Part shown: in pieces, positions 15,398 to 24,509 of the stretch
Position numbering within the stretch: the first letter of the stretch is position 1
Layout: every line of letters starts with the position of its first letter
Source: Sutcliffiella sp. FSL R7-0096
GTDB taxonomy: Bacteria > Bacillota > Bacilli > Bacillales > Bacillaceae_I
Length of the DNA: 64,000 nucleotides
NCBI RefSeq assembly: GCF_038595065.1
Contig: NZ_CP152003.1
Span: 1,282,001 to 1,346,000, forward strand
Reading direction: 5' to 3'
The notes under the pieces: model-generated
What the model was told of the DNA's origin: nothing
The model's database searches: none
Seen by the model: the letters and a program-made list of their open reading frames with translations, nothing else
Position numbers and translations under genes: made by a program

Positions 15398-16441
15398 TTA
15401 TAAATCGTCAAACCCATTATCCACGACATTCACTTTTGTGTATTGCCTTGATTTTTGTTCAAAGAAGTCCGACTTACCAAGATCCACTTCCTCATATGCT
15501 TTGATCCATTTTAAGGGGTTAGTCCGGTATCCTTCAAACGGGCGGTTGAAACCAAGCTGATTGGAGCGGACATTGGCATAGAATTTAATATAGGCTTCCA
15601 CATCCTCAAGTTCAATGCCTGTAAAATGGTTTCCGATTATTTGTCTCGCCCAATCAATCTCCAGTTCTGCGGCCTGCTTAAAGGTCTCCTCCACAAATTG
15701 AGCAAGTGCCTCTGTATCATATTCTGGATATTCCAATAGAACTTCTTGAAATATCTTCACAAACAGATCGACATGAATCTGCTCATCCCTATTGATGTAA
15801 TTGATCATCGTACTAGAGGCGACCATTTTTTGGTTTCTGGCAAGGTGATAAAAGAAAGCGAAGCCTGAATAAAAGAAAAGCCCTTCCAATATCACATCAT
15901 ATACAATCGATCGTAACAAATTTTCGACGGTAGGTTCCTCTGCAAAGGCTTTATAACCATCTGTAATGAAATCATTCCGCTTTCTCAAGGTCGGTTCGGT
16001 ACGCCAGTATTCGAAAACCTCCTCTTGTTTAGTACGAGTTACAAGACTTGATAGGACGTAGGAATAGGAGTGATTATGTACGACCTCCTGTTGGGCAAGC
16101 ATAATCATCAATGCGTTCAGACTGGAGTCGGTTAAATAATCAGCGACTTTACCTGCATAGTCAGTCTGAATACTGTCCAAGAGTGCAAGCAGGCCGATGA
16201 TCTTCAGGAACGCATCCTGTTCTTTTGCTGTCAGCCCCGGGAATTGTTTAATATCCTGGGACATATTGATTTCAAAAGGAGACCAGAAATTGGCCAGCAT
16301 TTTCTTGTACTTGGGATATGCCCAGGAAAACGCTACGTCATCCCAATTCAGTACATTGGAGCTATCCCCGTTGATGATTCTGGTAGATCTATTAGGTGCA
16401 TGTGTGTCCATGATGGAACGTTTATGAAGATAATTACTCAT
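15398..16441 (-). CDS. nrdB: Ribonucleotide reductase beta subunit, class Ia
   Basis: 347-residue R2 subunit that houses the diiron-tyrosyl radical for ribonucleotide reduction. Metal ligands and radical residue are visible: D89 in LLALLDSIQ, E119 and H122 in QEVVHNHSYSY with tyrosine 126 at the Y122 position of E. coli NrdB, then E in ILEGLFF and E/H in RDEQIHVD. ATG at 16441 has GGGAGGAAG upstream and is 15 bases after nrdA. No nrdI gene is adjacent, which argues for class Ia over Ib. B12 riboswitch and NrdR sites control the operon. Confidence 0.93.
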   Translation of the reverse strand: MSNYLHKRSIMDTHAPNRSTRIINGDSSNVLNWDDVAFSWAYPKYKKMLANFWSPFEINMSQDIKQFPGLTAKEQDAFLKIIGLLALLDSIQTDYAGKVADYLTDSSLNALMIMLAQQEVVHNHSYSYVLSSLVTRTKQEEVFEYWRTEPTLRKRNDFITDGYKAFAEEPTVENLLRSIVYDVILEGLFFYSGFAFFYHLARNQKMVASSTMINYINRDEQIHVDLFVKIFQEVLLEYPEYDTEALAQFVEETFKQAAELEIDWARQIIGNHFTGIELEDVEAYIKFYANVRSNQLGFNRPFEGYRTNPLKWIKAYEEVDLGKSDFFEQKSRQYTKVNVVDNGFDDL

Positions 16442-16456
16442 TTTTCTTCCTCCCTA

Positions 16457-18718
16457 TTAACTTGCGCACGAATCGCATTCTTCTATTTCCTTAGATGTCG
16501 ACCGAACGTAGTAGGTGGTTTTAAGCCCCTGCTTCCATGCTTCCAAATGAAGATCTAATAAGGCCTTGGCTTTAATGGTGTTGGTGACATATAGGTTAAA
16601 GGAGATGGCCTGGTCAATATGCTTTTGCCTTGCCGCATTCTGGGTGATGCTCCAATGCTGATCAATATGATAGGCGGACTTATAGAACCAAGTAGTTTCT
16701 GAATTTAAGTCAGGTGCCGTAACCGGTATCTTATAATCTTTTTTCTCTTCCGAGTAAACCTTCAGGAAAATCGGGTCGATACTCGCTGTGCTTCCGGCAA
16801 TGATTGAAGTTGTCGCATTTGGGGCAACAGCCATCAGATAGCCATTACGGATACCGGTAGTGGCCACTTTCTTTTGAAGCACTTCCCAGTCCAGCCCTGC
16901 TTTGGAATCATAATTTCTTTTTGAAAAATATTTCCCAGTTTGCCAGTCCGATCCTTCAAATGCAGGGTACGCACCTTTTTCTTTGGCAAGTAGGGCACTT
17001 GCTTGAATCGTGTAGAAAGCGATTCTTTCGTAAAGGTCATCCGCATACTTTACCGCTTTTTCCGATTCCCATTTGATGCCTTCCAATGCCAGCAGGTGGT
17101 GCCAGCCAAAGGTGCCAAGCCCTACAGCCCTGTACTTTTGATTAGTTATTTTTGCTTGAAGAACAGGGATATCATTTAAATCAATCACATTATCAAGCAT
17201 GCGGACTTGAATGGGAATAAGACGCTCTAGCACATCCTCTTTCACCGCACGTGCAAGGTTTATGGACGATAGATTGCAAACAACGAAATCACCTGGTGTT
17301 TTGACGGTGATGATGCTTCCGTCTTTCACTGCTTGAGTATTGGTTACCGTGGCACTTTGGTTCTGGGTAATTTCTGTACAAAGGTTGGTACAATAAATCA
17401 TCCCTTTATGATGATTAGGGTTCATGCGGTTTACCTCGTCACGGTAAAACATGAAGGGACTTCCCGTTTCAAGCTGCCCTCTCATGATTGCTTTCATGAT
17501 GTCGATGGCTGCCACTTTTTCCTTTGCAAGATCAGGGTGGTTCACGCATTCCTCATATCTTATCCGGAAGCTACCGTCGCCTTTTACCTCGTCAAAATAA
17601 TCTTCCAGGGAGTATCCCATCGTCTTTCTGACTTCATGGGGATCAAATAAATACCAGTCACCTCTTTTTTCTACTTGCTCCATAAAAATGTCGGGAATAC
17701 AGACACCATTGAAAAGGTCGTGTGTACGCATCCGCTCGTCCCCGTTGTTCAGCTTGCTGTCGAGAAAGGAAAAAATGTCTTTATGCCAAACATCGAGATA
17801 GACGGAAATGGCTCCTTTACGTTGGCCAAGTTGGTCCACACTGACTGCTGTATTGTTCAATTGTTTCATCCATGGAATGACGCCACTGGAAACTCCTTTA
17901 AAACCACGGATATCACTGCCGCGGCTTCGGATTTTACCGAGGTATACTCCGATTCCTCCACCAGATTTGGAGAGGTTGGCAATATCTGTATTGCTGTCAT
18001 ATATTCCTTGTAAACTATCATCCACTGTATCGATGAAACAACTAGAAAGTTGGCCGTACGTTTTACCTGCATTTGCAAAGGTGGGGGTGGCTACCGTCAT
18101 ATATAAATTGCTCAAAGCCCAGTAAGCCTCCTTTACATACTGAAGCCTGTTTTTCTGTTCCTTTCTCATGAGTGTCATGGCGATTATCATGAACCGTTCT
18201 TGTGGAAGCTCCCAAAGCTCCTTGTTGTGGTCACGCGTTAAATATCGATCTGACAGAGTCTTCAGGCCAATATAAGTAAAAAGATGGTCTCTTTCAGGTT
18301 GTAAGAAAGCCTCCAATTCTTGGACTTCATTTTCTGTGTAAGACTCTAAAAGTTGAGAATGATAGATTCCTTTATGGGTTAACGCTTCTATTAATTGGTA
18401 CAGATTTGTATAAGAAATCGTAGTATTCCTGTTATGGCGAACATTCTGTTGAAGTTGATGAGCAAGGAGTCTAGAAGCTATATAGGTCCAATCTGGTTCT
18501 TCTTCTGTCAAATGACTGAGCGCTTCTAAAATTAGTTGATTATAAAGCTCTTGTACTTGGTTAAGGGGTAACAGCTTGTTAGAAAGCTTCTCCGCTTTTT
18601 GTAAAAATATGTCCGCCTCAAGAGAAGGGAATTCCCTTAGGGTTGATTCAAGTAATCCTTGAAAGGTTTGTAAGGATTGCATATTTTCTTTGTGTGGTGT
18701 TTCTGTATGTATGGTCAT
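16457..18718 (-). CDS. nrdA: Ribonucleotide reductase alpha subunit, class Ia
   Basis: 753-residue R1 catalytic subunit, which reduces NDPs to dNDPs. Seen: TPTFANAGKTYGQLSSCF with one active-site cysteine, NLCTEITQN and the conserved VCNLSSINL loop, PNATTSIIAGSTASIDPI, and the C-terminal redox pair in ECDSCAS. The N-terminal 100 residues are unlike a full ATP-cone, so the dATP allosteric site may be missing or altered. ATG at 18718 follows CGGAGTGAAGAAAG. The transcript begins with NrdR boxes and a cobalamin riboswitch about 650 bases upstream. Confidence 0.95.
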   Translation of the reverse strand: MTIHTETPHKENMQSLQTFQGLLESTLREFPSLEADIFLQKAEKLSNKLLPLNQVQELYNQLILEALSHLTEEEPDWTYIASRLLAHQLQQNVRHNRNTTISYTNLYQLIEALTHKGIYHSQLLESYTENEVQELEAFLQPERDHLFTYIGLKTLSDRYLTRDHNKELWELPQERFMIIAMTLMRKEQKNRLQYVKEAYWALSNLYMTVATPTFANAGKTYGQLSSCFIDTVDDSLQGIYDSNTDIANLSKSGGGIGVYLGKIRSRGSDIRGFKGVSSGVIPWMKQLNNTAVSVDQLGQRKGAISVYLDVWHKDIFSFLDSKLNNGDERMRTHDLFNGVCIPDIFMEQVEKRGDWYLFDPHEVRKTMGYSLEDYFDEVKGDGSFRIRYEECVNHPDLAKEKVAAIDIMKAIMRGQLETGSPFMFYRDEVNRMNPNHHKGMIYCTNLCTEITQNQSATVTNTQAVKDGSIITVKTPGDFVVCNLSSINLARAVKEDVLERLIPIQVRMLDNVIDLNDIPVLQAKITNQKYRAVGLGTFGWHHLLALEGIKWESEKAVKYADDLYERIAFYTIQASALLAKEKGAYPAFEGSDWQTGKYFSKRNYDSKAGLDWEVLQKKVATTGIRNGYLMAVAPNATTSIIAGSTASIDPIFLKVYSEEKKDYKIPVTAPDLNSETTWFYKSAYHIDQHWSITQNAARQKHIDQAISFNLYVTNTIKAKALLDLHLEAWKQGLKTTYYVRSTSKEIEECDSCAS

Positions 18719-18800
18719 CTTTCTTCACTCCGTTTCGTCTATAAGATAAGGCTTCATTCGTTCCCCAAATGGGGTATGGGGGAATGGAAATTCCGGGAAT

Positions 18801-18832
18801 AAAAAAAATCCACTCAGGCAGCTGAGTGGATC
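18801..18832 (-). terminator. Intrinsic terminator of the B12 riboswitch
   Basis: On the minus strand ATCCACTCAG, loop CTGC, CTGAGTGGAT, then eight T residues, between the aptamer and nrdA. An alternative long stem AAACGATCA / TGATCGTTT (18833-18842 with 18935-18945) just upstream could be part of the switch. Confidence 0.9.
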
Positions 18833-18977
18833 AAACGATCATAGAAAGGGAGAATAGAGGAAGGGGGGATCCTAAAACCGTGCCAACGGGATGTTGGGTC
18901 CGGATATACCTGCTCTTTCCATATGTTTCTAGTGATCGTTTCATCTTCTCAACTCCCGAAGAAAGAGAAACTAATCG

Positions 18978-19153
18978 CTAAAGGCAGGTCTCCTGACTCA
19001 TGCTTCTTCCTATCTTGATCCTTCCCATATAAGAGCCGTTAAGCCTGTTTATACAGTGGTTTTTCAAGATCGTCTGCACTTACAGTTGCGGGGACAGTTC
19101 CGGAGTTTCACCAGATTCCCTATTAAGTCTATTAAAAGACACCTTTACCGCAT
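18978..19153 (-). promoter_or_regulatory. Cobalamin (B12) riboswitch upstream of nrdAB
   Basis: Minus strand carries the cobalamin aptamer blocks in order: TAAAGGTG, GGGAATCTGGTGAAACTCCG, GTCCCCGCAACTGTAAG, CCACTG near the central helix, and GAGTCAGGAGACCTGCCT. It is followed by a strong terminator, so B12 should switch nrdAB off. By precedent this is found where a B12-dependent class II reductase can replace class I. Confidence 0.95.
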
Positions 19154-19164
19154 TATTAAACAAA

Positions 19165-19212
19165 ATACTGTATGTAGTTAGTTAATTGTCATCTAAGCAC
19201 TATATATAGTGT
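19165..19212 (-). promoter_or_regulatory. Paired NrdR boxes
   Basis: ACACTATATATAGTGC (19197-19212, minus strand) is a near-perfect match to the NrdR box consensus. A second box with CTGTATGTAG core lies 32 bases away (19168-19177), i.e. three helical turns, the spacing typical for cooperative NrdR repression. They sit just downstream of the nrdA -10. Confidence 0.85.
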
Positions 19213-19226
19213 TATTCATGAATGAT

Positions 19227-19254
19227 AGTATAATCATAAATGAAACATAATCAA
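19227..19254 (-). promoter_or_regulatory. nrdAB sigma-A promoter
   Basis: On the minus strand TTGATT, 16-base spacer, TATACT, immediately upstream of the NrdR boxes. Confidence 0.65.
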
Positions 19255-19326
19255 ATGGCAAGACATTTCATGTGCAAGATTTTTAGAATGGATAGAAGGA
19301 TTTTTGGGGAGGTTCGACATGAAGTG

Positions 19327-19366
19327 AAAAATTCCTGCCGGGGTCTGACCCCGACAGGAATTTTTT
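19327..19366 (-). terminator. Terminator of the STAS-domain gene
   Basis: AAATTCCTG..CGGGGT arms, perfect but for one pair, with A/T tracts on both sides; it lies next to the TAA of the 19368 gene and can work in both directions. Confidence 0.9.
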
Positions 19367-19367
19367 A

Positions 19368-20195
19368 TTATTGCTGCTGTAACACCTGTTCGATAGACCC
19401 ACTGATGTGGATGTCGCGAAGGATAAGGCCTGAGTTGATGAATTGCAGGCTTAGTTCCGGCCTCAGTCCTGTTATGATAGGCGTGATGCCTATAAGTTTA
19501 AGGGAGCGGAGGAGGAGGTCCATGGTATGGAGGACCGTTCTATCCAATTTATAAACACCGGAAAAATCAATGATCAGTTTGGAGATGGACAGGTTTTTAC
19601 TTTTTTCCAATGTCTCTTCTATAAGGATACTTGCCCGTACATCGTCAATTTCCCCGACAAGGGGTAGAACGGCCATCCCTTGGAGTAGTGGTACAATTGG
19701 GATGGATAGTCTGATCAGGGAGGCTCTTGTATCCAGCATTTTCTGTTCGGTTGCAATGGAAAAGGCCTGACTGAATCCGTAGACGATAATATTGAACAAC
19801 TCATCTATAAGGATGAAGATCTCCGAGATTTGTTTCATTGGGTATCCTTCATTTGTCCCTTCCTTCTGGATAAAGGCCCATAAGCACCTCTTATACAATG
19901 TCATGTTGGAAAGCGTTTCCTCTAATGACCCTCCAGCTTTTACAGACATAAAGCCTATGGATTCCCCCCAATTCTTGGCACGGTCTAAGATGGATTTCTC
20001 AGAATCCAACACGTATTCTCCCAAAAACTGAATGAGGGTCCGAAAGATTTCTTTGATTTTATCTTCGGTCTCTTCCTGTCTGTATTGAGGAACGTCTGGA
20101 TAGGTTTTCTGGATTTCCCTAAGCATGTTTTCTGCTACCTCATGCTGTGAATCTATCAATCTATTCCCTATCAGTGTTTGTGCCGTCAATGTCAT
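19368..20195 (-). CDS. RsbR-like STAS-domain protein
   Basis: 275 residues: an N-terminal helical RsbRD-type domain (about 1-150) and a C-terminal STAS domain (about 155-270) with LIIDFSGVYKLDRTVLHTMD and a GITPIITGLRPE strand. RsbR paralogues belong to the stressosome that feeds the sigma-B pathway. In RsbRA the phospho-acceptor region reads DxTGVxxxDT; here it reads DFSGVYKLDRT, so phosphorylation at the usual site is uncertain. ATG at 20195 is preceded by AAAGGAA; a TTG seven codons upstream lacks a good site. Single-gene transcript. Confidence 0.8.
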   Translation of the reverse strand: MTLTAQTLIGNRLIDSQHEVAENMLREIQKTYPDVPQYRQEETEDKIKEIFRTLIQFLGEYVLDSEKSILDRAKNWGESIGFMSVKAGGSLEETLSNMTLYKRCLWAFIQKEGTNEGYPMKQISEIFILIDELFNIIVYGFSQAFSIATEQKMLDTRASLIRLSIPIVPLLQGMAVLPLVGEIDDVRASILIEETLEKSKNLSISKLIIDFSGVYKLDRTVLHTMDLLLRSLKLIGITPIITGLRPELSLQFINSGLILRDIHISGSIEQVLQQQ

Positions 20196-20302
20196 AATAG
20201 GTATTCCTTTCTTCAAAACCTGTAATAGTTATTAACTATTTTAAAGAAAAGTTTATTAGTTGTATATCTTTTAATGGTATAAGCTAAAAGAAAGGCGTTT
20301 TT

Positions 20303-20332
20303 TTGGCTTATGAAGCGTGGAAGAGGTATAAT
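20303..20332 (+). promoter_or_regulatory. Possible promoter of the aldo/keto reductase gene
   Basis: TTGGCT at 20303-20308, 18-base spacer, TATAAT at 20327-20332, about 32 bases before the start codon. Confidence 0.5.
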
Positions 20333-20363
20333 TTTTAAATAATTAATGAATAGGAGTGAGAGA

Positions 20364-21266
20364 ATGGAGCGGGTTCAGTTAGCGGAAGATGTATCTTTAT
20401 CAAGAATCGTTCATGGTATGTGGAGGTTGAATGATTGGGGATACAGTAAGGAAGAGACTTTGAATTTCATTGAGAGCTGTTTGTACATGGGCATTACATC
20501 CTTTGATCATGCTGATATATACGGGAACTACACGGTGGAGGAACAGTTCGGCCATGCATTGGCATTGAAGCCTTCGCTAAGAGACCAGATAGAACTGGTA
20601 ACAAAATGTGGGATTAAATTGATCTCTACCAATAGGCCCGAACACAAAATTAAACATTATGATACAAGCAAGGAACATATCATTCAGTCTGTAGAACAAT
20701 CTTTAAGAAACTTCCAAACAGACTATATCGATTTATTGTTAATACATAGACCAGATCCCATGATGGACCCAAGTGAAGTGGCAGAAGCATTTACCCAATT
20801 GAAAAGGGAAGGGAAGGTAAAACGCTTTGGTGTATCGAATTTTCTACCGTCCCAATACAACCTGCTAAACTCCTCTTTGGATGATTCATTGGTGACCAAT
20901 CAAATCGAAATTTCTGCAACTCATTTGGAGCATTTTGAGAATGGAACGTTAGAACAATGCCAAAGAGATCGTATCTCTCCTATGGCATGGTCTCCACTTG
21001 GTGGAGGAAGTATTTTCACAAGTGGGGACGAGAAAACGGTGCGCGTCCGAAATGTTTTGGAGAAAATAAAAGTAGAAACAGGGGCTACCTCCATCGATCA
21101 AGTATTATATGCTTGGTTACTTTCTCATCCTGCAACGATCATACCGATAGTTGGGTCTGGGAAACTAGACCGAGTAAAATCAGCGGTTGACGCATTGGGA
21201 CTTAAACTTTCAAGACAGCAGTGGTTTGAAATCCTGGAATCTTCAAAGGGAAATGAAGTGGCATAA
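20364..21266 (+). CDS. Aldo/keto reductase
   Basis: 300-residue TIM-barrel NAD(P)H-dependent oxidoreductase resembling the YdhF/Tas branch. The catalytic tetrad is visible: D and Y in SFDHADIYGNY, K in LVTKCG, and H in LLLIHRPDPM. The cofactor-binding GSGK segment near residue 265 is typical. ATG at 20364 follows AGGAGTGAGAGA; the earlier ATG at 20346 has no site. Physiological substrate unknown. Single gene with its own promoter and terminator. Confidence 0.87.
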   Translation: MERVQLAEDVSLSRIVHGMWRLNDWGYSKEETLNFIESCLYMGITSFDHADIYGNYTVEEQFGHALALKPSLRDQIELVTKCGIKLISTNRPEHKIKHYDTSKEHIIQSVEQSLRNFQTDYIDLLLIHRPDPMMDPSEVAEAFTQLKREGKVKRFGVSNFLPSQYNLLNSSLDDSLVTNQIEISATHLEHFENGTLEQCQRDRISPMAWSPLGGGSIFTSGDEKTVRVRNVLEKIKVETGATSIDQVLYAWLLSHPATIIPIVGSGKLDRVKSAVDALGLKLSRQQWFEILESSKGNEVA

Positions 21267-21284
21267 TTATTATATTTTAATAGT

Positions 21285-21315
21285 AAAAAAACCGGGACAT
21301 TTGTCCTGGTTTTTT
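21285..21315 (+). terminator. Terminator of the aldo/keto reductase gene
   Basis: AAAAAACCGGGACA, loop TTTG, TCCTGGTTTTTT. Confidence 0.88.
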
Positions 21316-21348
21316 AGTTGAGAAACCCTTTTTATGGAATGGTTTCCA

Positions 21349-21579
21349 TTAAAATTTAAATTGATTGTTTCTCTTTTCCACGAACTTTTTGTACACATCA
21401 GACAAAAACATCAATCCGACACACCCAAAAATGACATACGATAAATTAAAGTAGAGAGCAGGATCTATTCTAACATGTTCCCCGCCCGCAGCAATTTTAA
21501 TGATTTGGTAAGAATCTATGGCAACTTTAGCTGCAACAAGGATAAATATTGCCACAATAACTCTCCAAAGTAATTTCAT
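21349..21579 (-). CDS. Small two-helix membrane protein
   Basis: 76 residues with hydrophobic segments at about 5-22 and 42-60, separated by a polar loop KIAAGGEHVRIDPALY, and a basic C terminus. ATG at 21579 after TGGAGGGGTTCAG. No family recognised. The 300-base spacer up to 21886 shows only AT-rich promoter-like DNA with a short palindrome AGACCGGTCT at 21747. Confidence 0.6.
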   Translation of the reverse strand: MKLLWRVIVAIFILVAAKVAIDSYQIIKIAAGGEHVRIDPALYFNLSYVIFGCVGLMFLSDVYKKFVEKRNNQFKF

Positions 21580-21886
21580 CTGAACCCCTCCATCATTGCA
21601 TGAAAAATTTTCTATTTGTAAATGCTATAAAAGTTAAATTAATGGGTAAATAAAAGTAGAAAATCGTTGTTAAATATATCAAAACTGAGAAAAGAAAACA
21701 ATAAGACTTTTGGACTTTTTATAGTGTATTATAACAGACAACCAGAGACCGGTCTATCATAAATCACTTTACAGATTTAAAAATACCCCGTAGAATGAAA
21801 AAAGTCGCCTTTTGTCGAATTATAGAATATATCCAAGGATTCTGAAAAAGAAATTATATTAATATTACAAAAGGGAGGAATTTCAT

Positions 21887-23143
21887 GTGAAAATGACATT
21901 AACAAAGAAAATTATTATCGGTCTTATCTTAGGTATTTTAGTTGGTCTTGCATTGAATATTTATGCACCATCGCTATTTCAACCATTTGATACATATCTC
22001 TTTCAACCTTTAGGGAAGATATTCCTGAATCTTATCACCATGCTGGTTGTTCCAATAGTCCTTATCTCCATCACACTTGGTGTGGTCGGTTTGGGGGATA
22101 CCAAGAAGCTAGGAACCATCGGGCTAAAGACAATTGTGTTCTTCATGGTTACCACGTGTATTGCGATCACAATTGGCCTATCACTTGCTTCTGTCATCCA
22201 ACCGGGACTTGCAGGTAACTTTGAAAATATGATGGTGGATGAGCTGTCCGAAGAAGAAAAGCCAGAAGAAGCCCCACCAGTTATGGAAACTCTTTTAAAC
22301 ATCATTCCGACAAACCCTATCAAGGCAATGGCAGAGGGGGAAATGCTCCAAATAATCTCCTTTTCCGTACTCCTTGGATTTGCCATAAATGCATTGGGAG
22401 AAAAAGCAGGCAGAGTCAAGACTTTACTGGAGCAAGCAAATGATATAGTGATGTTTCTTGTTCATATTGTTATCAAAACCGCGCCATATGGGGCATTCGG
22501 TTTAATCGCTTCAGCGGTTGGTGGACTTGGGATCGACGCAATTAAAGCGATGGGTGCCTATTTCATTGTCGTAATAATCGCCTTGTTCTTGCATTTCTTT
22601 ATTACTTACGGAGGCGCTTTATTCCTATTAGGGAAAATCAATCCGCTTACGTTCTTTAAACGATTCATTCCGGCAATGAGTGTCGCTTTCAGTACATCCA
22701 GCAGTAATGCAACTCTTCCGATGTCGATGGATGTGGCTCAGGAAAACCTTGGCGTACCAAAACGGATCAGCAGTTTCGTTCAGCCGCTCGGTGCCACTAT
22801 CAACATGGACGGTACTGCAATCATGCAAGGTGTAGCAACTGTCTTTATTGCTCAGGTATATGGAATCGACCTGTCTTTGACACAGCTGCTTACAGTTGTA
22901 GGTTTAGCAGTTGTAGCGAGTATCGGGACAGCTGGTGTTCCTGGGGTAGGTTTTATCCTGCTAGCCATGGTGCTTGGCCAGGTAGGTCTTCCTGTTGAAG
23001 GAATTGCTCTTATTCTAGGGATTGACCGTTTATTGGATATGACAAGAACGGCAGTCAACATTACAGGCGACGCAGCATGTGCCTTTATTGTGGCGAAGTC
23101 TGAAGAAGGCGAAATCAATATACCCAAAGAACAACAAATATAA
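21887..23143 (+). CDS. Dicarboxylate/amino acid:cation symporter (DAACS, GltP/DctA type)
   Basis: 418-residue symporter of the glutamate/C4-dicarboxylate family. Hallmarks: serine-rich re-entrant loop STSSSNATLP, NMDGTAIMQG in TM7, TAGVPGVG in hairpin 2, and DMTRTAVNITGDAACA in TM8. The TM8 arginine after DMT is the position that favours acidic substrates such as glutamate, aspartate or dicarboxylates. GTG start with GGGAGG eight bases upstream. It imports substrate with Na+ or H+. Single gene with terminator; substrate inferred, not shown. Confidence 0.9.
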   Translation: MKMTLTKKIIIGLILGILVGLALNIYAPSLFQPFDTYLFQPLGKIFLNLITMLVVPIVLISITLGVVGLGDTKKLGTIGLKTIVFFMVTTCIAITIGLSLASVIQPGLAGNFENMMVDELSEEEKPEEAPPVMETLLNIIPTNPIKAMAEGEMLQIISFSVLLGFAINALGEKAGRVKTLLEQANDIVMFLVHIVIKTAPYGAFGLIASAVGGLGIDAIKAMGAYFIVVIIALFLHFFITYGGALFLLGKINPLTFFKRFIPAMSVAFSTSSSNATLPMSMDVAQENLGVPKRISSFVQPLGATINMDGTAIMQGVATVFIAQVYGIDLSLTQLLTVVGLAVVASIGTAGVPGVGFILLAMVLGQVGLPVEGIALILGIDRLLDMTRTAVNITGDAACAFIVAKSEEGEINIPKEQQI

Positions 23144-23148
23144 GAAGG

Positions 23149-23189
23149 AAAAGCCATTCCAGATCATCATGGTCGGAATGGCTTTTTTT
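23149..23189. terminator. Terminator between gltP-like gene and SMR operon
   Basis: AAAAGCCATTCC and GGAATGGCTTTT arms with a long loop and a T7 tract on the plus strand; it may also stop the convergent SMR transcript. Confidence 0.85.
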
Positions 23190-23196
23190 ATATTGC

Positions 23197-23511
23197 TTAT
23201 TGAGTGATTTTCAATCCAATCACCCCGATAATAATCAGAGATAGCAACACAATTCGTATTCTCTCCTTGGATTCTTTAAATAAAATCATCCCAAGTAGTA
23301 CACTTCCTGCTGATCCGATTCCAGTCCATACAGCATAAGCAGTACCCATAGGAATTTCTTTTAAGGCAAGCGATAGGAAATAAAAACTTAACATTCCGAT
23401 GACGGCAAAGCTGATGGAAGGTATGAGTTTTTTGAACCCATCAGCAAATTTTAATGAAACTACCGCACCGATTTCGCAAACACCTGCAATCGTAAGAAAT
23501 ATCCATGCCAT
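23197..23511 (-). CDS. SMR-family efflux protein, second subunit
   Basis: 104 residues, four hydrophobic helices, with the essential membrane glutamate in GVCEIGAVV and the PMGTAYAVWTGIG signature of small multidrug resistance proteins. Starts at 23511, one base after the stop of its partner, with GAGGAGGGG upstream. The tandem TetR-SMR-SMR order matches B. subtilis yvdT-yvdS-yvdR, where the two form a paired transporter. Substrate may be cationic drugs or guanidinium-like compounds. Confidence 0.88.
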   Translation of the reverse strand: MAWIFLTIAGVCEIGAVVSLKFADGFKKLIPSISFAVIGMLSFYFLSLALKEIPMGTAYAVWTGIGSAGSVLLGMILFKESKERIRIVLLSLIIIGVIGLKITQ

Positions 23512-23512
23512 C

Positions 23513-23863
23513 TCAAATCCCCTCCTCAATTATTTTTTTGTCTTCATCAGGAGTGGTCATTTTTAACCCGATAATCCCAATCAACATAAGACTGATAAAA
23601 AATAACTTAGAAAAGCTGGCCGATTCTCCGAAAAACAGTATTCCGACAACAGCGGTGCCAGCAGCTCCAAATCCTGTGAAAATGGCATAAGCTGTCCCAA
23701 TAGGGATATATTTAAGTGACTTAGAGAATAGATAAAAACTGATTGCCAACGTAATAACCGTGACGATGCTTGGAATCAGAACCGTAAATCCCTCTGAGAA
23801 TCTCAAGCCTAAAACCCATATTATTTCTAAAAGTCCTGCTATAAAAATGTACACCCATTGCAT
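23513..23863 (-). CDS. SMR-family efflux protein, first subunit
   Basis: 116 residues with four helices; GLLEIIWVLGLRFSEG carries the conserved glutamate and PIGTAYAIFTGFG is the SMR signature. The C terminus extends about 12 residues further than its partner and is acidic. ATG at 23863 lies two bases after the TetR stop and its GGAGGTC site lies inside the TetR gene, so the three genes are one operon. Likely acts as a heterodimer with the next protein. Confidence 0.88.
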   Translation of the reverse strand: MQWVYIFIAGLLEIIWVLGLRFSEGFTVLIPSIVTVITLAISFYLFSKSLKYIPIGTAYAIFTGFGAAGTAVVGILFFGESASFSKLFFISLMLIGIIGLKMTTPDEDKKIIEEGI

Positions 23864-23865
23864 GA

Positions 23866-24459
23866 TTATTGACCTCCAATCTTTGCGGCTTTCCAAAAGT
23901 GCTCAAAGGCATGCTCCACCTTCTTGTCGTACTCAGGTAAGGGATAGAAGAAACGCTGTACAAAGAGGCCGTCAATCAGGCAATAAAAAGAATCGATTAA
24001 TGGTTCGATGGACTGATTGGAAATCTCTTTATTTTGTTGTCCCGCTCCAATAATTTCTCTAAGGATAGCCGTGGTATGCGCTTCTGTTTGGATGAATTGT
24101 TCCTGGATGTAAGAACGGAAATGCTCTTCAGGGAATAAAAGGGTTCTTTTGTACAAAAGCCCCAGTGTTTCATCCTTCCAAAAGTCCACCATGTTCTTCA
24201 AGAACATATATAATACTTCTTTGGTGGAATGCTGGTCCATAACAGATGGGTCAATGCTTACACGGTCTAAAAACGTATCCATCAGTTCCTGGAGAATAGA
24301 AAGGTACAAATCATCTTTATTTTTAAAATGTGCATAAAGGGAAGGTTTTTTTATTCCTACCATTGTCGCCACCTCATTTAGCGACGTTCCATAATACCCC
24401 TTTTGGGCAAAGAGCTGAATGGCGCTATGTTTAATTCGTTCTGATGTAGAAGTAGACAT
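23866..24459 (-). CDS. TetR-family repressor of the SMR operon
   Basis: 197 residues. The N-terminal DNA-binding domain (about 8-55) shows AIQLFAQKGYYGTSLNEVA and GIKKPSLYAHFKNKDDLY, the TetR helix-turn-helix. The C-terminal ligand domain is of QacR-like length. It is first gene of the operon and faces two palindromic sites at 24484-24531 overlapping its own promoter, so it should repress itself and the two transporters until an effector binds. Confidence 0.9.
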   Translation of the reverse strand: MSTSTSERIKHSAIQLFAQKGYYGTSLNEVATMVGIKKPSLYAHFKNKDDLYLSILQELMDTFLDRVSIDPSVMDQHSTKEVLYMFLKNMVDFWKDETLGLLYKRTLLFPEEHFRSYIQEQFIQTEAHTTAILREIIGAGQQNKEISNQSIEPLIDSFYCLIDGLFVQRFFYPLPEYDKKVEHAFEHFWKAAKIGGQ

Positions 24460-24483
24460 AAAATTTTCTCCTCATAAAAAACT

Positions 24484-24501
24484 ACCTAACGTTCGTTAGG
24501 T
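24484..24501. promoter_or_regulatory. TetR operator 1
   Basis: ACCTAACG-TT-CGTTAGGT, a perfect inverted repeat around a two-base centre, placed just downstream of the -10 of the TetR-SMR promoter. Confidence 0.8.
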
Positions 24502-24509
24502 GCAAGATC

